Positions 22,737 through 35,774 of a stretch of 64,000 nt of DNA are shown one piece after another; within the stretch, counting starts at the first letter, position 1; each line of letters begins with the position of its first letter. A program made the position numbers and the translations under genes. The DNA is taken from the NCBI GenBank assembly GCA_944548615.1, contig CALYMY010000069.1:62001-126000 (forward strand). Direction: 5' to 3'. This stretch comes from Micropterix aruncella. Its lineage: Eukaryota; Arthropoda; Insecta; Lepidoptera; Micropterigidae. The notes below the pieces were generated by a model, which saw nothing but the letters and a program-made list of their open reading frames with translations, had not been told where the DNA came from and did not search any database.

Positions 22737-24607
22737 GAACATAGAAATTGTTATGAATAAATGTCATTTTTCGAAAAAGACCGTGATAGAGTAAATAAAA
22801 CGCGTTACGGTGTTTGGGCATAACGAAGGCCTTTGAAATCTCTACGAAATGGCATTTTCGAAATTTTGACATTTTGAAATTTTTTATATAAACTTTCATT
22901 TTGAACATAGAAATTGTTATGAAAAAATCACATTTTTCACAAAAGAACGAGATAGAGTAAACCTACCGCGTTGCGGTCTTTGGCGAGATCGACACCCCGC
23001 TTAAGCTCTACAAAATGGCATTTTTGAAATTTTGACTTTTTGAAAAATTTTATATAAAATTTCATTTTAAACATAGAAATTATTATGAAAAAATCATATT
23101 TTTCGAAAAAGATCGTGATAGAGTAAACCTATAGGGTTACGGCGTTCGGACAGAACGACGGCCTTGGTAATCTCTACAAAATGGCATTTTCGAAATTTTG
23201 ACATTTTGAAAAATTTTATATAAAATTTCATTTTAAACATAGAAATTGTTATGAAAAAATCACATTTTTCGAAAAAGATCGTGATAGAGTAAACCTATAG
23301 GGTTACGGCGTTCGGACAGAACGACGGCCTTGGTAATCTCTACAAAATGGCATTTTCGAAATTTTGACATTTTGAAATTTTTTATATAAACTTTCATTTT
23401 GAACATAGAAATTGTTATGAAAAAATCACATTTTTCGAAATAAATCGAGATAGAGTAAACCTACCGCGTTGCGGTCTTTGGCGAGATCGACACCCCGCTT
23501 AAGCTCTACAAAATGGCATTTTTGAAATTTTGACATTTTGAAAAATTTTATATAAAATTTCATTTTAAACATAGAAATTATAATGAAAAAATCACATTTT
23601 TCGAAAAAGATCGTGATAGAGTAAACCTATAGCGTTACGGCGTTCGGACAGAACCACGGCCTTGGTAATCTCTACGAAATGGCATTTTCGAAATTTTGAC
23701 ATTTTGAAATTTTTTATATAAACTTTCATTTTGAACATAGAAATTGTTATGAATAAATGACATTTTTCGAAAAAGACCGTGATAGAGTAAACCTACCGCG
23801 TTGCGGTCTTTGGCTAGATCGACACCCCGCTTAAGCTCTACAAAATGGCATTTTTGAAATTTTGACATTTTGAAAAATTTTATATAAAATTTCATTTTAA
23901 ACATAGAAATTATTATGAAAAAATCACATTTTTCGAAAAAGATCGTGATAGAGTAAACCTATAGCGTTACGGCGTTCGGACAGAACGACGGCCTTGGTAA
24001 TCTCTACAAAATGGCATTTTCGAAATTTTGACATTTTGAAAAATTTTATATAAAATTTCATTTTAAACATAGAAATTGTTATGAAAAAATCACATTTTTC
24101 GAAAAAGATCGTGATAGAGTAAACCTATAGCGTTACGGCGTTCGGACAGAACGACGACCTTGGTAATCTCTACAAAATGGCATTTTCGAAATTTTGACAT
24201 TTTGAAAAATTTTATATAAACTTTCATTTTGAACATAGAAATTGTTATGAAAAAATCACATTTTTCGAAATAAATCGAGATAGAGTAAACCTACCGCGTT
24301 GCGGTCTTTGGCGAGATCGACACCCCGCTTAAGCTCTACAAAATGGCATTTTTGAAATTTTGATATTTTGAAAATTTTTATATAAACTTTCATTTTGAAC
24401 TTGGAAATTATTATGAAAAAATCACATTTTTCGAAATAAATCGAGATAGAGTAAACCTAACGCGTTACGGTGTTCGGACAGAACGAAGGCCTTTGAAATC
24501 TCTACGAAATGGCATTTTCGAAATTTTGACATTTTGAATTTTTTTATATAAACTTTCATTTTGAACATAGAAATTGTTATGAAAAAATCACATTTTTCGA
24601 AATAAAT
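22737..24607 (+). repeat. Unit 6: 166-bp satellite, 11 monomers plus stub
   Basis: Standard monomer number and class order. Confidence 0.96.
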
Positions 24608-24775
24608 TGGCTTCCGACGTTTGAGGGCTATTGCGCTAAAAGGCATCAATAGTCCTCCCTGTTTATTATTATCTAATAGAGTTTTGCTTTGCGCATCTAA
24701 CGCTTCTTTTAATTTTCAAATCTGAGTAATATTAACGGAATTATAGACGATTTAATATCTGTATAGGTATATTGA

Positions 24776-24944
24776 TTTATCGATTTAACGGTTTTGTTTC
24801 CATAGTAACGAGCTCAGGCGGTGGCCCGACTCGCAATAGAATATTTATCGATTTAACGATTTCTGTTTCTATGGTAACTTCAGCCCTCGTCATACTTGCG
24901 AAAGTTTATTTATCGATTTTACGATGTTTGTTTTCAATAGTAGC
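24776..24944 (+). promoter_or_regulatory. Unit 7: X-box-like modules
   Basis: Dyads at 24796-24809 and 24865-24878, third at 24930-24944. Downstream, one T-to-A change (TTTTAACATATAC near 25020) lies outside the modules. Confidence 0.45.
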
Positions 24945-25191
24945 GATCCGAGCCAAGGGAGTTTTAGTATTTTTCCCGCGGCTTCGTTTAATAAATTAAA
25001 TATTATATTCTTTATTTTAACATATACACACAAGCGAGGTGTCAAAAGATAGGGTTTTAGAACGCTTTTCATTTCATTGCTTCTGCTTTTTATCTCGTCT
25101 TCTTCTTCTTCTTTAATTACTTTTCAATACTATTTAATCTGTGCTTTTTCATTTTCATTTTCAGTGCCTTTGATCAACGAGAAGAGACAAT

Positions 25192-25311
25192 ATGGAGACC
25201 ACAGAAATAGAAGTGCCGTTTCGGAATTTCGAAGAAATACCGGAAAGAGCCAGAGATATTGCCCGCGAGGCGTTAAACGAATTAAAAGGAGTAAACAACC
25301 TACGGAAAGAG
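25192..25311 (+). CDS. Unit 7: 5' coding exon copy
   Basis: Exon start 25165, ATG 25192, donor GT 25312, unspliced stop ending 25362. Peptide unchanged. Confidence 0.5.
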
Positions 25312-25323
25312 GTACGTGACAAG

Positions 25324-26290
25324 GACGAGGGAACTCCTCAACGGTCAACCGTAGAGACGTGAAATTTGGTATAGGCATTCCATTATGATGGCAATTACTA
25401 AGTTCCACCATGACATGGCTGCTGCACCCAGGGTTGGCTCCCGACGAGGGAACTTCTCAACGGTCAACCGTAGAGACGTGAAATTTGGTATAGGCATTCC
25501 ATTATGATGGCAATTACTAAGTTCCACCATGACATGGCTGCTGCACCCAGGGTTGGCTCCCGACGAGGGAACTCCTCAACGGTCAACCGTAGAGACGTGA
25601 AATTTGGTATAGGCATTCCATTATGATGGCAATTACTAAGTTCCACCATGACATGGCTGCTGCACCCAGGGTTGGCTCCCGACGAGGGAACTCCTCAACG
25701 GTCAACCGTAGAGACGTGAAATTTGGTATAGGCATTCCATTATGATGGCAATTACTAAGTTCCACCATGACATGGCTGCTGCACCCAGGGTTGGCTCCCG
25801 ACGAGGGAACTCCTCAACGGTCAACCGTAGAGACGTGAAATTTGGTATAGGCATTCCATTATGACGGCAATTTCTAAGTTCCACCATGACATCGCTGCTG
25901 CACCCAGGGTTGGCTCCCGACGAGGGAACTCCTCAACGGTCAACCGTAGAGACGTGAAATTTGGTATAGGCATTCCATTATGACGGCAATTTCTAAGTTC
26001 CACCATGACATCGCTGCTGCACCCAGGGTTGGCTCCCGACGAGGGAACTCCTCAACGGTCAACCGTAGAGACGTGAAATTTGGTATAGGCATTCCATTAT
26101 GATGGCAATTACTAAGTTCCACCATGACATGGCTGCTGCACCCAGGGTTGGCTCCCGACGAGGGAACTCCTCAACGGTCAACCGTAGAGACGTGAAATTT
26201 GGTATAGGCATTCCATTATGATGGCAATTACTAAGTTCCACCATGACATGGCTGCTGCACCCAGGGTTGGCTCCCGACGAGGGAACTCCT
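25324..26290 (+). repeat. Unit 7: contracted 119-bp minisatellite, 8 copies
   Basis: Four copies are missing. The two variant copies are adjacent (positions 5 and 6) instead of five apart. This is what loss of standard copies 6-9, or an equivalent 4-copy exchange, would give. Confidence 0.96.
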
Positions 26291-28161
26291 GAACATAGAA
26301 ATTGTTATGAATAAATGTCATTTTTCGAAAAAGACCGTGATAGAGTAAATAAAACGCGTTACGGTGTTTGGGCATAACGAAGGCCTTTGAAATCTCTACG
26401 AAATGGCATTTTCGAAATTTTGACATTTTGAAATTTTTTATATAAACTTTCATTTTGAACATAGAAATTGTTATGAAAAAATCACATTTTTCACAAAAGA
26501 ACGAGATAGAGTAAACCTACCGCGTTGCGGTCTTTGGCGAGATCGACACCCCGCTTAAGCTCTACAAAATGGCATTTTTGAAATTTTGACTTTTTGAAAA
26601 ATTTTATATAAAATTTCATTTTAAACATAGAAATTATTATGAAAAAATCATATTTTTCGAAAAAGATCGTGATAGAGTAAACCTATAGGGTTACGGCGTT
26701 CGGACAGAACGACGGCCTTGGTAATCTCTACAAAATGGCATTTTCGAAATTTTGACATTTTGAAAAATTTTATATAAAATTTCATTTTAAACATAGAAAT
26801 TGTTATGAAAAAATCACATTTTTCGAAAAAGATCGTGATAGAGTAAACCTATAGGGTTACGGCGTTCGGACAGAACGACGGCCTTGGTAATCTCTACAAA
26901 ATGGCATTTTCGAAATTTTGACATTTTGAAATTTTTTATATAAACTTTCATTTTGAACATAGAAATTGTTATGAAAAAATCACATTTTTCGAAATAAATC
27001 GAGATAGAGTAAACCTACCGCGTTGCGGTCTTTGGCGAGATCGACACCCCGCTTAAGCTCTACAAAATGGCATTTTTGAAATTTTGACATTTTGAAAAAT
27101 TTTATATAAAATTTCATTTTAAACATAGAAATTATAATGAAAAAATCACATTTTTCGAAAAAGATCGTGATAGAGTAAACCTATAGCGTTACGGCGTTCG
27201 GACAGAACCACGGCCTTGGTAATCTCTACGAAATGGCATTTTCGAAATTTTGACATTTTGAAATTTTTTATATAAACTTTCATTTTGAACATAGAAATTG
27301 TTATGAATAAATGACATTTTTCGAAAAAGACCGTGATAGAGTAAACCTACCGCGTTGCGGTCTTTGGCTAGATCGACACCCCGCTTAAGCTCTACAAAAT
27401 GGCATTTTTGAAATTTTGACATTTTGAAAAATTTTATATAAAATTTCATTTTAAACATAGAAATTATTATGAAAAAATCACATTTTTCGAAAAAGATCGT
27501 GATAGAGTAAACCTATAGCGTTACGGCGTTCGGACAGAACGACGGCCTTGGTAATCTCTACAAAATGGCATTTTCGAAATTTTGACATTTTGAAAAATTT
27601 TATATAAAATTTCATTTTAAACATAGAAATTGTTATGAAAAAATCACATTTTTCGAAAAAGATCGTGATAGAGTAAACCTATAGCGTTACGGCGTTCGGA
27701 CAGAACGACGACCTTGGTAATCTCTACAAAATGGCATTTTCGAAATTTTGACATTTTGAAAAATTTTATATAAACTTTCATTTTGAACATAGAAATTGTT
27801 ATGAAAAAATCACATTTTTCGAAATAAATCGAGATAGAGTAAACCTACCGCGTTGCGGTCTTTGGCGAGATCGACACCCCGCTTAAGCTCTACAAAATGG
27901 CATTTTTGAAATTTTGATATTTTGAAAATTTTTATATAAACTTTCATTTTGAACTTGGAAATTATTATGAAAAAATCACATTTTTCGAAATAAATCGAGA
28001 TAGAGTAAACCTAACGCGTTACGGTGTTCGGACAGAACGAAGGCCTTTGAAATCTCTACGAAATGGCATTTTCGAAATTTTGACATTTTGAATTTTTTTA
28101 TATAAACTTTCATTTTGAACATAGAAATTGTTATGAAAAAATCACATTTTTCGAAATAAAT
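26291..28161 (+). repeat. Unit 7: 166-bp satellite, 11 monomers plus stub
   Basis: Standard monomer number and class order. Confidence 0.96.
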
Positions 28162-28329
28162 TGGCTTCCGACGTTTGAGGGCTATTGCGCTAAAAGGCAT
28201 CAATAGTCCTCCCTGTTTATTATTATCTAATAGAGTTTTGCTTTGCGCATCTAACGCTTCTTTTAATTTTCAAATCTGAGTAATATTAACGGAATTATAG
28301 ACGATTTAATATCTGTATAGGTATATTGA

Positions 28330-28498
28330 TTTATCGATTTAACGGTTTTGTTTCCATAGTAACGAGCTCAGGCGGTGGCCCGACTCGCAATAGAATATTT
28401 ATCGATTTAACGATTTCTGTTTCTATGGTAACTTCAGCCCTCGTCATACTTGCGAAAGTTTATTTATCGATTTTACGATGTTTGTTTTCAATAGTAGC
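28330..28498 (+). promoter_or_regulatory. Unit 8: X-box-like modules
   Basis: Dyads at 28350-28363 and 28419-28432, third at 28484-28498. No changes. Confidence 0.45.
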
Positions 28499-28745
28499 GA
28501 TCCGAGCCAAGGGAGTTTTAGTATTTTTCCCGCGGCTTCGTTTAATAAATTAAATATTATATTCTTTATTTTATCATATACACACAAGCGAGGTGTCAAA
28601 AGATAGGGTTTTAGAACGCTTTTCATTTCATTGCTTCTGCTTTTTATCTCGTCTTCTTCTTCTTCTTTAATTACTTTTCAATACTATTTAATCTGTGCTT
28701 TTTCATTTTCATTTTCAGTGCCTTTGATCAACGAGAAGAGACAAT

Positions 28746-28865
28746 ATGGAGACCACAGAAATAGAAGTGCCGTTTCGGAATTTCGAAGAAATACCGGAAA
28801 GAGCCAGAGATATTGCCCGCGAGGCGTTAAACGAATTAAAAGGAGTAAACAACCTACGGAAAGAG
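28746..28865 (+). CDS. Unit 8: 5' coding exon copy
   Basis: Exon start 28719, ATG 28746, donor GT 28866, unspliced stop ending 28916. Peptide unchanged. Confidence 0.5.
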
Positions 28866-28877
28866 GTACGTGACAAG

Positions 28878-29725
28878 GACGAGGGAACTCCTCAACGGTC
28901 AACCGTAGAGACGTGAAATTTGGTATAGGCATTCCATTATGATGGCAATTACTAAGTTCCACCATGACATGGCTGCTGCACCCAGGGTTGGCTCCCGACG
29001 AGGGAACTTCTCAACGGTCAACCGTAGAGACGTGAAATTTGGTATAGGCATTCCATTATGATGGCAATTACTAAGTTCCACCATGACATGGCTGCTGCAC
29101 CCAGGGTTGGCTCCCGACGAGGGAACTCCTCAACGGTCAACCGTAGAGACGTGAAATTTGGTATAGGCATTCCATTATGATGGCAATTACTAAGTTCCAC
29201 CATGACATGGCTGCTGCACCCAGGGTTGGCTCCCGACGAGGGAACTCCTCAACGGTCAACCGTAGAGACGTGAAATTTGGTATAGGCATTCCATTATGAT
29301 GGCAATTACTAAGTTCCACCATGACATGGCTGCTGCACCCAGGGTTGGCTCCCGACGAGGGAACTCCTCAACGGTCAACCGTAGAGACGTGAAATTTGGT
29401 ATAGGCATTCCATTATGACGGCAATTTCTAAGTTCCACCATGACATCGCTGCTGCACCCAGGGTTGGCTCCCGACGAGGGAACTCCTCAACGGTCAACCG
29501 TAGAGACGTGAAATTTGGTATAGGCATTCCATTATGATGGCAATTACTAAGTTCCACCATGACATGGCTGCTGCACCCAGGGTTGGCTCCCGACGAGGGA
29601 ACTCCTCAACGGTCAACCGTAGAGACGTGAAATTTGGTATAGGCATTCCATTATGATGGCAATTACTAAGTTCCACCATGACATGGCTGCTGCACCCAGG
29701 GTTGGCTCCCGACGAGGGAACTCCT
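28878..29725 (+). repeat. Unit 8: contracted 119-bp minisatellite, 7 copies
   Basis: This is the shortest array in the window. Only one variant copy remains (position 5). Exactly one 5-copy sub-order (595 bp) has been lost relative to the standard array. Confidence 0.96.
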
Positions 29726-31596
29726 GAACATAGAAATTGTTATGAATAAATGTCATTTTTCGAAAAAGACCGTGATAGAGTAAATAAAACGCGTTACGGT
29801 GTTTGGGCATAACGAAGGCCTTTGAAATCTCTACGAAATGGCATTTTCGAAATTTTGACATTTTGAAATTTTTTATATAAACTTTCATTTTGAACATAGA
29901 AATTGTTATGAAAAAATCACATTTTTCACAAAAGAACGAGATAGAGTAAACCTACCGCGTTGCGGTCTTTGGCGAGATCGACACCCCGCTTAAGCTCTAC
30001 AAAATGGCATTTTTGAAATTTTGACTTTTTGAAAAATTTTATATAAAATTTCATTTTAAACATAGAAATTATTATGAAAAAATCATATTTTTCGAAAAAG
30101 ATCGTGATAGAGTAAACCTATAGGGTTACGGCGTTCGGACAGAACGACGGCCTTGGTAATCTCTACAAAATGGCATTTTCGAAATTTTGACATTTTGAAA
30201 AATTTTATATAAAATTTCATTTTAAACATAGAAATTGTTATGAAAAAATCACATTTTTCGAAAAAGATCGTGATAGAGTAAACCTATAGGGTTACGGCGT
30301 TCGGACAGAACGACGGCCTTGGTAATCTCTACAAAATGGCATTTTCGAAATTTTGACATTTTGAAATTTTTTATATAAACTTTCATTTTGAACATAGAAA
30401 TTGTTATGAAAAAATCACATTTTTCGAAATAAATCGAGATAGAGTAAACCTACCGCGTTGCGGTCTTTGGCGAGATCGACACCCCGCTTAAGCTCTACAA
30501 AATGGCATTTTTGAAATTTTGACATTTTGAAAAATTTTATATAAAATTTCATTTTAAACATAGAAATTATAATGAAAAAATCACATTTTTCGAAAAAGAT
30601 CGTGATAGAGTAAACCTATAGCGTTACGGCGTTCGGACAGAACCACGGCCTTGGTAATCTCTACGAAATGGCATTTTCGAAATTTTGACATTTTGAAATT
30701 TTTTATATAAACTTTCATTTTGAACATAGAAATTGTTATGAATAAATGACATTTTTCGAAAAAGACCGTGATAGAGTAAACCTACCGCGTTGCGGTCTTT
30801 GGCTAGATCGACACCCCGCTTAAGCTCTACAAAATGGCATTTTTGAAATTTTGACATTTTGAAAAATTTTATATAAAATTTCATTTTAAACATAGAAATT
30901 ATTATGAAAAAATCACATTTTTCGAAAAAGATCGTGATAGAGTAAACCTATAGCGTTACGGCGTTCGGACAGAACGACGGCCTTGGTAATCTCTACAAAA
31001 TGGCATTTTCGAAATTTTGACATTTTGAAAAATTTTATATAAAATTTCATTTTAAACATAGAAATTGTTATGAAAAAATCACATTTTTCGAAAAAGATCG
31101 TGATAGAGTAAACCTATAGCGTTACGGCGTTCGGACAGAACGACGACCTTGGTAATCTCTACAAAATGGCATTTTCGAAATTTTGACATTTTGAAAAATT
31201 TTATATAAACTTTCATTTTGAACATAGAAATTGTTATGAAAAAATCACATTTTTCGAAATAAATCGAGATAGAGTAAACCTACCGCGTTGCGGTCTTTGG
31301 CGAGATCGACACCCCGCTTAAGCTCTACAAAATGGCATTTTTGAAATTTTGATATTTTGAAAATTTTTATATAAACTTTCATTTTGAACTTGGAAATTAT
31401 TATGAAAAAATCACATTTTTCGAAATAAATCGAGATAGAGTAAACCTAACGCGTTACGGTGTTCGGACAGAACGAAGGCCTTTGAAATCTCTACGAAATG
31501 GCATTTTCGAAATTTTGACATTTTGAATTTTTTTATATAAACTTTCATTTTGAACATAGAAATTGTTATGAAAAAATCACATTTTTCGAAATAAAT
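29726..31596 (+). repeat. Unit 8: 166-bp satellite, 11 monomers plus stub
   Basis: Standard monomer number and class order. Confidence 0.96.
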
Positions 31597-31764
31597 TGGC
31601 TTCCGACGTTTGAGGGCTATTGCGCTAAAAGGCATCAATAGTCCTCCCTGTTTATTATTATCTAATAGAGTTTTGCTTTGCGCATCTAACGCTTCTTTTA
31701 ATTTTCAAATCTGAGTAATATTAACGGAATTATAGACGATTTAATATCTGTATAGGTATATTGA

Positions 31765-31920
31765 TTTATCGATTTAACGGTTTTGTTTCCATAGTAACGA
31801 GCTCAGGCGGTGGCCCGACTCGCAATAGAATATTTATCGATTTAACGATTTCTGTTTCTATGGTAACTTCAGCCCTCGTCATACTTGCGAAAGTTTATTT
31901 ATCGATTTTACGATGTTTGT
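31765..31920 (+). promoter_or_regulatory. Unit 9: X-box-like modules, third module truncated
   Basis: The two consensus dyads are intact at 31785-31798 and 31854-31867. The third module breaks off after CGATGTTTGT (31920), removing its dyad. The next 7 bp (ACTTTCT, 31921-31927) match neither flank of the deletion. Confidence 0.45.
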
Positions 31921-31929
31921 ACTTTCTGG

Positions 31930-32016
31930 AATTTCGAAGAAATACCGGAAAGAGCCAGAGATATTGCCCGCGAGGCGTTAAACGAATTAAAAGGAGTAAA
32001 CAACCTACGGAAAGAG
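31930..32016 (+). pseudogene. Unit 9: 5'-truncated exon copy
   Basis: A deletion equivalent to unit 1 positions 745-1035 removed the intron 3' end, the acceptor, the ATG and codons 1-11. Codons 12-40 (from Asn-Phe-Glu-Glu) and the donor (GT at 32017) remain. The frame stays open upstream to a TTG at 31885, with no in-frame ATG; the nearby ATG at 31913 is in another frame. The unspliced stop still ends at 32067. The copy probably cannot be included or translated normally, unless the fused module-exon segment acts as a first exon. Confidence 0.6.
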
Positions 32017-32028
32017 GTACGTGACAAG

Positions 32029-33471
32029 GACGAGGGAACTCCTCAACGGTCAACCGTAGAGACGTGAAATTTGGTATAGGCATTCCATTATGATGGCAAT
32101 TACTAAGTTCCACCATGACATGGCTGCTGCACCCAGGGTTGGCTCCCGACGAGGGAACTTCTCAACGGTCAACCGTAGAGACGTGAAATTTGGTATAGGC
32201 ATTCCATTATGATGGCAATTACTAAGTTCCACCATGACATGGCTGCTGCACCCAGGGTTGGCTCCCGACGAGGGAACTCCTCAACGGTCAACCGTAGAGA
32301 CGTGAAATTTGGTATAGGCATTCCATTATGATGGCAATTACTAAGTTCCACCATGACATGGCTGCTGCACCCAGGGTTGGCTCCCGACGAGGGAACTCCT
32401 CAACGGTCAACCGTAGAGACGTGAAATTTGGTATAGGCATTCCATTATGATGGCAATTACTAAGTTCCACCATGACATGGCTGCTGCACCCAGGGTTGGC
32501 TCCCGACGAGGGAACTCCTCAACGGTCAACCGTAGAGACGTGAAATTTGGTATAGGCATTCCATTATGACGGCAATTTCTAAGTTCCACCATGACATCGC
32601 TGCTGCACCCAGGGTTGGCTCCCGACGAGGGAACTCCTCAACGGTCAACCGTAGAGACGTGAAATTTGGTATAGGCATTCCATTATGATGGCAATTACTA
32701 AGTTCCACCATGACATGGCTGCTGCACCCAGGGTTGGCTCCCGACGAGGGAACTCCTCAACGGTCAACCGTAGAGACGTGAAATTTGGTATAGGCATTCG
32801 ATTATGATGGCAATTACTAAGTTCCACCATGACATGGCTGCTGCACCCAGGGTTGGCTCCCGACGAGGGAACTCCTCAACGGTCAACCGTAGAGACGTGA
32901 AATTTGGTATAGGCATTCCATTATGATGGCAATTACTAAGTTCCACCATGACATGGCTGCTGCACCCAGGGTTGGCTCCCGACGAGGGAACTCCTCAACG
33001 GTCAACCGTAGAGACGTGAAATTTGGTATAGGCATTCCATTATGATGGCAATTACTAAGTTCCACCATGACATGGCTGCTGCACCCAGGGTTGGCTCCCG
33101 ACGAGGGAACTCCTCAACGGTCAACCGTAGAGACGTGAAATTTGGTATAGGCATTCCATTATGACGGCAATTTCTAAGTTCCACCATGACATCGCTGCTG
33201 CACCCAGGGTTGGCTCCCGACGAGGGAACTCCTCAACGGTCAACCGTAGAGACGTGAAATTTGGTATAGGCATTCCATTATGATGGCAATTACTAAGTTC
33301 CACCATGACATGGCTGCTGCACCCAGGGTTGGCTCCCGACGAGGGAACTCCTCAACGGTCAACCGTAGAGACGTGAAATTTGGTATAGGCATTCCATTAT
33401 GATGGCAATTACTAAGTTCCACCATGACATGGCTGCTGCACCCAGGGTTGGCTCCCGACGAGGGAACTCCT
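32029..33471 (+). repeat. Unit 9: 119-bp minisatellite, 12 copies
   Basis: Standard array, with variant copies 5 and 10. One copy has a private C-to-G change (GGCATTCGATTATG near 32800). Confidence 0.97.
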
Positions 33472-35342
33472 GAACATAGAAATTGTTATGAATAAATGTC
33501 ATTTTTCGAAAAAGACCGTGATAGAGTAAATAAAACGCGTTACGGTGTTTGGGCATAACGAAGGCCTTTGAAATCTCTACGAAATGGCATTTTCGAAATT
33601 TTGACATTTTGAAATTTTTTATATAAACTTTCATTTTGAACATAGAAATTGTTATGAAAAAATCACATTTTTCACAAAAGAACGAGATAGAGTAAACCTA
33701 CCGCGTTGCGGTCTTTGGCGAGATCGACACCCCGCTTAAGCTCTACAAAATGGCATTTTTGAAGTTTTGACTTTTTGAAAAATTTTATATAAAATTTCAT
33801 TTTAAACATAGAAATTATTATGAAAAAATCATATTTTTCGAAAAAGATCGTGATAGAGTAAACCTATAGGGTTACGGCGTTCGGACAGAACGACGGCCTT
33901 GGTAATCTCTACAAAATGGCATTTTCGAAATTTTGACATTTTGAAAAATTTTATATAAAATTTCATTTTAAACATAGAAATTGTTATGAAAAAATCACAT
34001 TTTTCGAAAAAGATCGTGATAGAGTAAACCTATAGGGTTACGGCGTTCGGACAGAACGACGGCCTTGGTAATCTCTACAAAATGGCATTTTCGAAATTTT
34101 GACATTTTGAAATTTTTTATATAAACTTTCATTTTGAACATAGAAATTGTTATGAAAAAATCACATTTTTCGAAATAAATCGAGATAGAGTAAACCTACC
34201 GCGTTGCGGTCTTTGGCGAGATCGACACCCCGCTTAAGCTCTACAAAATGGCATTTTTGAAATTTTGACATTTTGAAAAATTTTATATAAAATTTCATTT
34301 TAAACATAGAAATTATAATGAAAAAATCACATTTTTCGAAAAAGATCGTGATAGAGTAAACCTATAGCGTTACGGCGTTCGGACAGAACCACGGCCTTGG
34401 TAATCTCTACGAAATGGCATTTTCGAAATTTTGACATTTTGAAATTTTTTATATAAACTTTCATTTTGAACATAGAAATTGTTATGAATAAATGACATTT
34501 TTCGAAAAAGACCGTGATAGAGTAAACCTACCGCGTTGCGGTCTTTGGCTAGATCGACACCCCGCTTAAGCTCTACAAAATGGCATTTTTGAAATTTTGA
34601 CATTTTGAAAAATTTTATATAAAATTTCATTTTAAACATAGAAATTATTATGAAAAAATCACATTTTTCGAAAAAGATCGTGATAGAGTAAACCTATAGC
34701 GTTACGGCGTTCGGACAGAACGACGGCCTTGGTAATCTCTACAAAATGGCATTTTCGAAATTTTGACATTTTGAAAAATTTTATATAAAATTTCATTTTA
34801 AACATAGAAATTGTTATGAAAAAATCACATTTTTCGAAAAAGATCGTGATAGAGTAAACCTATAGCGTTACGGCGTTCGGACAGAACGACGACCTTGGTA
34901 ATCTCTACAAAATGGCATTTTCGAAATTTTGACATTTTGAAAAATTTTATATAAACTTTCATTTTGAACATAGAAATTGTTATGAAAAAATCACATTTTT
35001 CGAAATAAATCGAGATAGAGTAAACCTACCGCGTTGCGGTCTTTGGCGAGATCGACACCCCGCTTAAGCTCTACAAAATGGCATTTTTGAAATTTTGATA
35101 TTTTGAAAATTTTTATATAAACTTTCATTTTGAACTTGGAAATTATTATGAAAAAATCACATTTTTCGAAATAAATCGAGATAGAGTAAACCTAACGCGT
35201 TACGGTGTTCGGACAGAACGAAGGCCTTTGAAATCTCTACGAAATGGCATTTTCGAAATTTTGACATTTTGAATTTTTTTATATAAACTTTCATTTTGAA
35301 CATAGAAATTGTTATGAAAAAATCACATTTTTCGAAATAAAT
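33472..35342 (+). repeat. Unit 9: 166-bp satellite, 11 monomers plus stub
   Basis: Standard order. There is one private A-to-G change (TTTTGAAGTTTTGAC near 33764). Confidence 0.96.
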
Positions 35343-35510
35343 TGGCTTCCGACGTTTGAGGGCTATTGCGCTAAAAGGCATCAATAGTCCTCCCTGTTTA
35401 TTATTATCTAATAGAGTTTTGCTTTGCGCATCTAACGCTTCTTTTAATTTTCAAATCTGAGTAATATTAACGGAATTATAGACGATTTAATATCTGTATA
35501 GGTATATTGA

Positions 35511-35666
35511 TTTATCGATTTAACGGTTTTGTTTCCATAGTAACGAGCTCAGGCGGTGGCCCGACTCGCAATAGAATATTTATCGATTTAACGATTTCTG
35601 TTTCTATGGTAACTTCAGCCTTCGTCATACTTGCGAAAGTTTATTTATCGATTTTACGATGTTTGT
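35511..35666 (+). promoter_or_regulatory. Unit 10: X-box-like modules, third module truncated
   Basis: Dyads are intact at 35531-35544 and 35600-35613. The truncation and the 7-bp filler (35667-35673) are identical to unit 9. A private C-to-T change (CAGCCTTCGTC near 35620) separates it from unit 9. Confidence 0.45.
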
Positions 35667-35675
35667 ACTTTCTGG

Positions 35676-35762
35676 AATTTCGAAGAAATACCGGAAAGAG
35701 CCAGAGATATTGCCCGCGAGGCGTTAAACGAATTAAAAGGAGTAAACAACCTACGGAAAGAG
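35676..35762 (+). pseudogene. Unit 10: 5'-truncated exon copy
   Basis: It has the same breakpoints as unit 9. Codons 12-40 and the donor (GT at 35763) remain; acceptor, ATG and codons 1-11 are gone. The unspliced stop ends at 35813. Confidence 0.6.
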
Positions 35763-35774
35763 GTACGTGACAAG

